A stretch of DNA of 64,000 nucleotides, taken from contig VYDB01000124.1 in assembly GCA_009843635.1 (NCBI GenBank), forward strand, positions 1 through 64,000, written 5' to 3'. Positions 62,675 to 64,000 of this stretch are shown piece by piece. Each line of letters opens with the position of its first letter. Within the stretch, counting starts at the first letter, position 1. Origin of the DNA: Gammaproteobacteria bacterium. GTDB taxonomy: Bacteria > Pseudomonadota > Gammaproteobacteria > Pseudomonadales > Azotimanducaceae. A program made the translations under genes and the position numbers. The notes under the pieces were generated by a model that saw only the letters and a list, made by a program, of their open reading frames with translations, was not told the origin of the DNA and did no database searches.

Positions 62675-64000
62675 GCACTTCGTCCGCGGCCTGCCGCAGT
62701 TGCTGGGCGGTGGTCATGTAGTAGTTTCGCCCGGTCGCCGTGAGCAGTTTCCGGGCCAAGGCGTCGAGCGCATCAGCCTTCAGGCGCATGGCGGCGGCAT
62801 CGCCCGGATTGAGGGCCAACAGGCGGTCGCACAACTGCGCCGTCCATTGGGGGTCCGCCGTCAACGCTGCGAACGCCACAGCGCGCAACGCTTCCACGCC
62901 GCCGGCCAGCGCCGCAATCCGGCGCGCCTCATCCGCCGGGGAGAGTGGAAACAGGTTCGAGGGATTGCCATCGAACCAGCCCAGGTAACCCGTGAAAATG
63001 GCGCGCACCGCCCATTCCGCGTTACCGTAATAGGGCTTTAGGTAGTCGAGTTCCGCCAGTTCCGGCGGCAGCTTAACGGTCTGCACCAACTCATCCGGGG
63101 TCAGGCCCCGATTCATGCCGGCAATGGTCTGCTCGAAAATCGAGGCGATGCCATCCCGGTAGTGGGTCAGCACCTCCGTCGCCTGGGCAACGCCGACCAC
63201 CGGCCGGGTGTGGCCCCCGACCAAGTGGTGGGGCCGCTCTTCAATCATGCGGCTCAAGGAGTCGATCCAAGCGCGCACGTCCCGGTATCCGGTGCCTCGG
63301 ATCGCATAGAGGTTGGGCCAGGACTTGTAGAAGTTGTCGCCCGCGAACAGCACCTTGCGATCCGGCAGCCAAGCATAGAGCTGATCCCCGGTTTCGCCGT
63401 CGGCGGCAACCAGCTCCAAGCGAACGCCAGCCACGCTCAAGGCGTGCCGGTCGCCCGTGAAGAAGTGCGTGGGCCGGTTTTGGGAAGCGAACACGCCGCC
63501 AGCCCGCTTCGGCCAGTAGGCTTGGGCGACGCCGTTGTTGATGCGCTGCTCCGGTTTCAGCAGGAACCCGGCCTGGCGGGCGCCGCGCTGGCGTTGGATG
63601 GTCAGCCCGGCATCCGCCTGCCAGCGCCCTTCGCTGCCAAACCCCTCCCGCGCCCAGATTTGCGGATCATCCCCGCCCGCGAAGACACCGACGCCGCCGG
63701 TGTGGTCGCCGTGCCCGTGGGTGAGCACGATGGCCCGCACCGGCTTGTCGGACAGCTCGCGGAATGCCGCCAAAGCGCCCTGCGCCGCCGCCTCGTCAAT
63801 CTGCGCGTCAATGATGACCAGGCCATCATCGCCGACGATCATCGAAGAGGTGGAGACCCCGAAGCCCACGGCGGTGTACACCCCCTCGGCAACCTTGATC
63901 ACTTCCTGCGCGAACTCCGCCTGCCGCGCCTCGAGCAGGCGCTCGGCCTCAGTGGCAGCGGCCGCGGGCCCAACCCACAGCAACGCAACAGCGAAAAAAC
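62640..64000 (-). CDS. Metallo-beta-lactamase-fold hydrolase, alkyl-sulfatase-like (N-terminus beyond window)
   Basis: About 450 residues are visible, and the frame stays open to the window edge. The edge translates to FFAVALLWVGPAAAATEAERL, the end of a signal peptide, so the start codon lies outside. LTHGHGDHTGG is the metal-binding HxHxDH motif, with GDNFYKSWPNLYAIRGTGYRD and a late HLVGGHTRPVV. The C-terminal region after about 290 matches the dimerisation and SCP-like domains of SdsA1-type alkyl sulfatases in style. It hydrolyses a sulfate ester or related bond in the periplasm. A sulfatase-like enzyme is notable given the two sulfotransferases, but these are 55 kb apart. Confidence 0.82.
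   Translation of the reverse strand, partial: FFAVALLWVGPAAAATEAERLLEARQAEFAQEVIKVAEGVYTAVGFGVSTSSMIVGDDGLVIIDAQIDEAAAQGALAAFRELSDKPVRAIVLTHGHGDHTGGVGVFAGGDDPQIWAREGFGSEGRWQADAGLTIQRQRGARQAGFLLKPEQRINNGVAQAYWPKRAGGVFASQNRPTHFFTGDRHALSVAGVRLELVAADGETGDQLYAWLPDRKVLFAGDNFYKSWPNLYAIRGTGYRDVRAWIDSLSRMIEERPHHLVGGHTRPVVGVAQATEVLTHYRDGIASIFEQTIAGMNRGLTPDELVQTVKLPPELAELDYLKPYYGNAEWAVRAIFTGYLGWFDGNPSNLFPLSPADEARRIAALAGGVEALRAVAFAALTADPQWTAQLCDRLLALNPGDAAAMRLKADALDALARKLLTATGRNYYMTTAQQLRQAADEVPTSSGSESAGS

Overview
High-GC DNA carrying 41 protein genes packed head to tail. Many neighbours overlap by 1-4 bases (ATGA or GTGA junctions). There are no rRNA or tRNA genes, no insertion sequences and no CRISPR. 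Four TonB-dependent receptors, Tat-type leaders, a Liv-type ABC transporter, CoA-based catabolism, two molybdenum hydroxylases, a Rieske oxygenase and a P450 suggest a Gram-negative proteobacterium that scavenges unusual organic compounds, probably a gammaproteobacterium. The lineage is an inference from gene content only.

Layout. 198-4510: RND efflux adaptor and pump. 4586-7194: leucyl aminopeptidase and an LLM flavin oxidoreductase. 7169-9857 (-): two overlapping sulfotransferases. 9971-18260 (-): livH-livM-livG-livF, an acyl-CoA ligase and a TonB receptor; no substrate-binding protein is present. 18578-21797 (+): GPH-type transporter, TetR regulator and Rieske oxygenase. 22327-24642 (+): TonB receptor. 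24769-33086 (-): four consecutive paralogous Tat-exported flavoproteins resembling spermidine dehydrogenase, then a four-helix membrane protein. 33253-41326 (+): LLM oxidoreductase, a molybdenum hydroxylase (large, FAD and FeS genes), CoxG-like protein, C-N hydrolase, FmdB zinc ribbon and hydantoinase. 41385-46657 (-): TetR regulator, a second molybdenum hydroxylase and a sterol-desaturase-like enzyme. 46764-50027 (+): exported beta-propeller/di-heme cytochrome. 50031-54729 (-): TetR, TonB receptor, MetY and a CoA-binding protein. 54844-62674 (+): mauB-mauA homologues (TTQ amine dehydrogenase) running directly into a biotin-dependent acyl-CoA carboxylase, an isovaleryl-CoA-type dehydrogenase and a P450. 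62640-64000 (-): metallo-beta-lactamase-fold hydrolase, cut by the window edge.

Main observation. Five copies of one 18-bp palindrome (YGAKACA-N4-TGTMTCR) lie only in promoter regions, at 18539, 22183, 33124, 46678 and 46725. Three have a -10-like hexamer at the same place inside the palindrome, with a -35-like hexamer 17 bp upstream. Two of the operons they precede encode TetR paralogues that are about 60-65% identical and have the same recognition helix. This points to one regulon of roughly 28 kb covering import, oxidation of amines or N-compounds in the periplasm, and cytoplasmic hydroxylation and ring opening. A second, separately regulated unit links a TTQ amine dehydrogenase to branched-chain acyl-CoA oxidation. 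The substrates cannot be read from the sequence. An amine-bearing or N-heterocyclic natural product for the first unit, and a branched amine such as isoamylamine for the second, are hypotheses.
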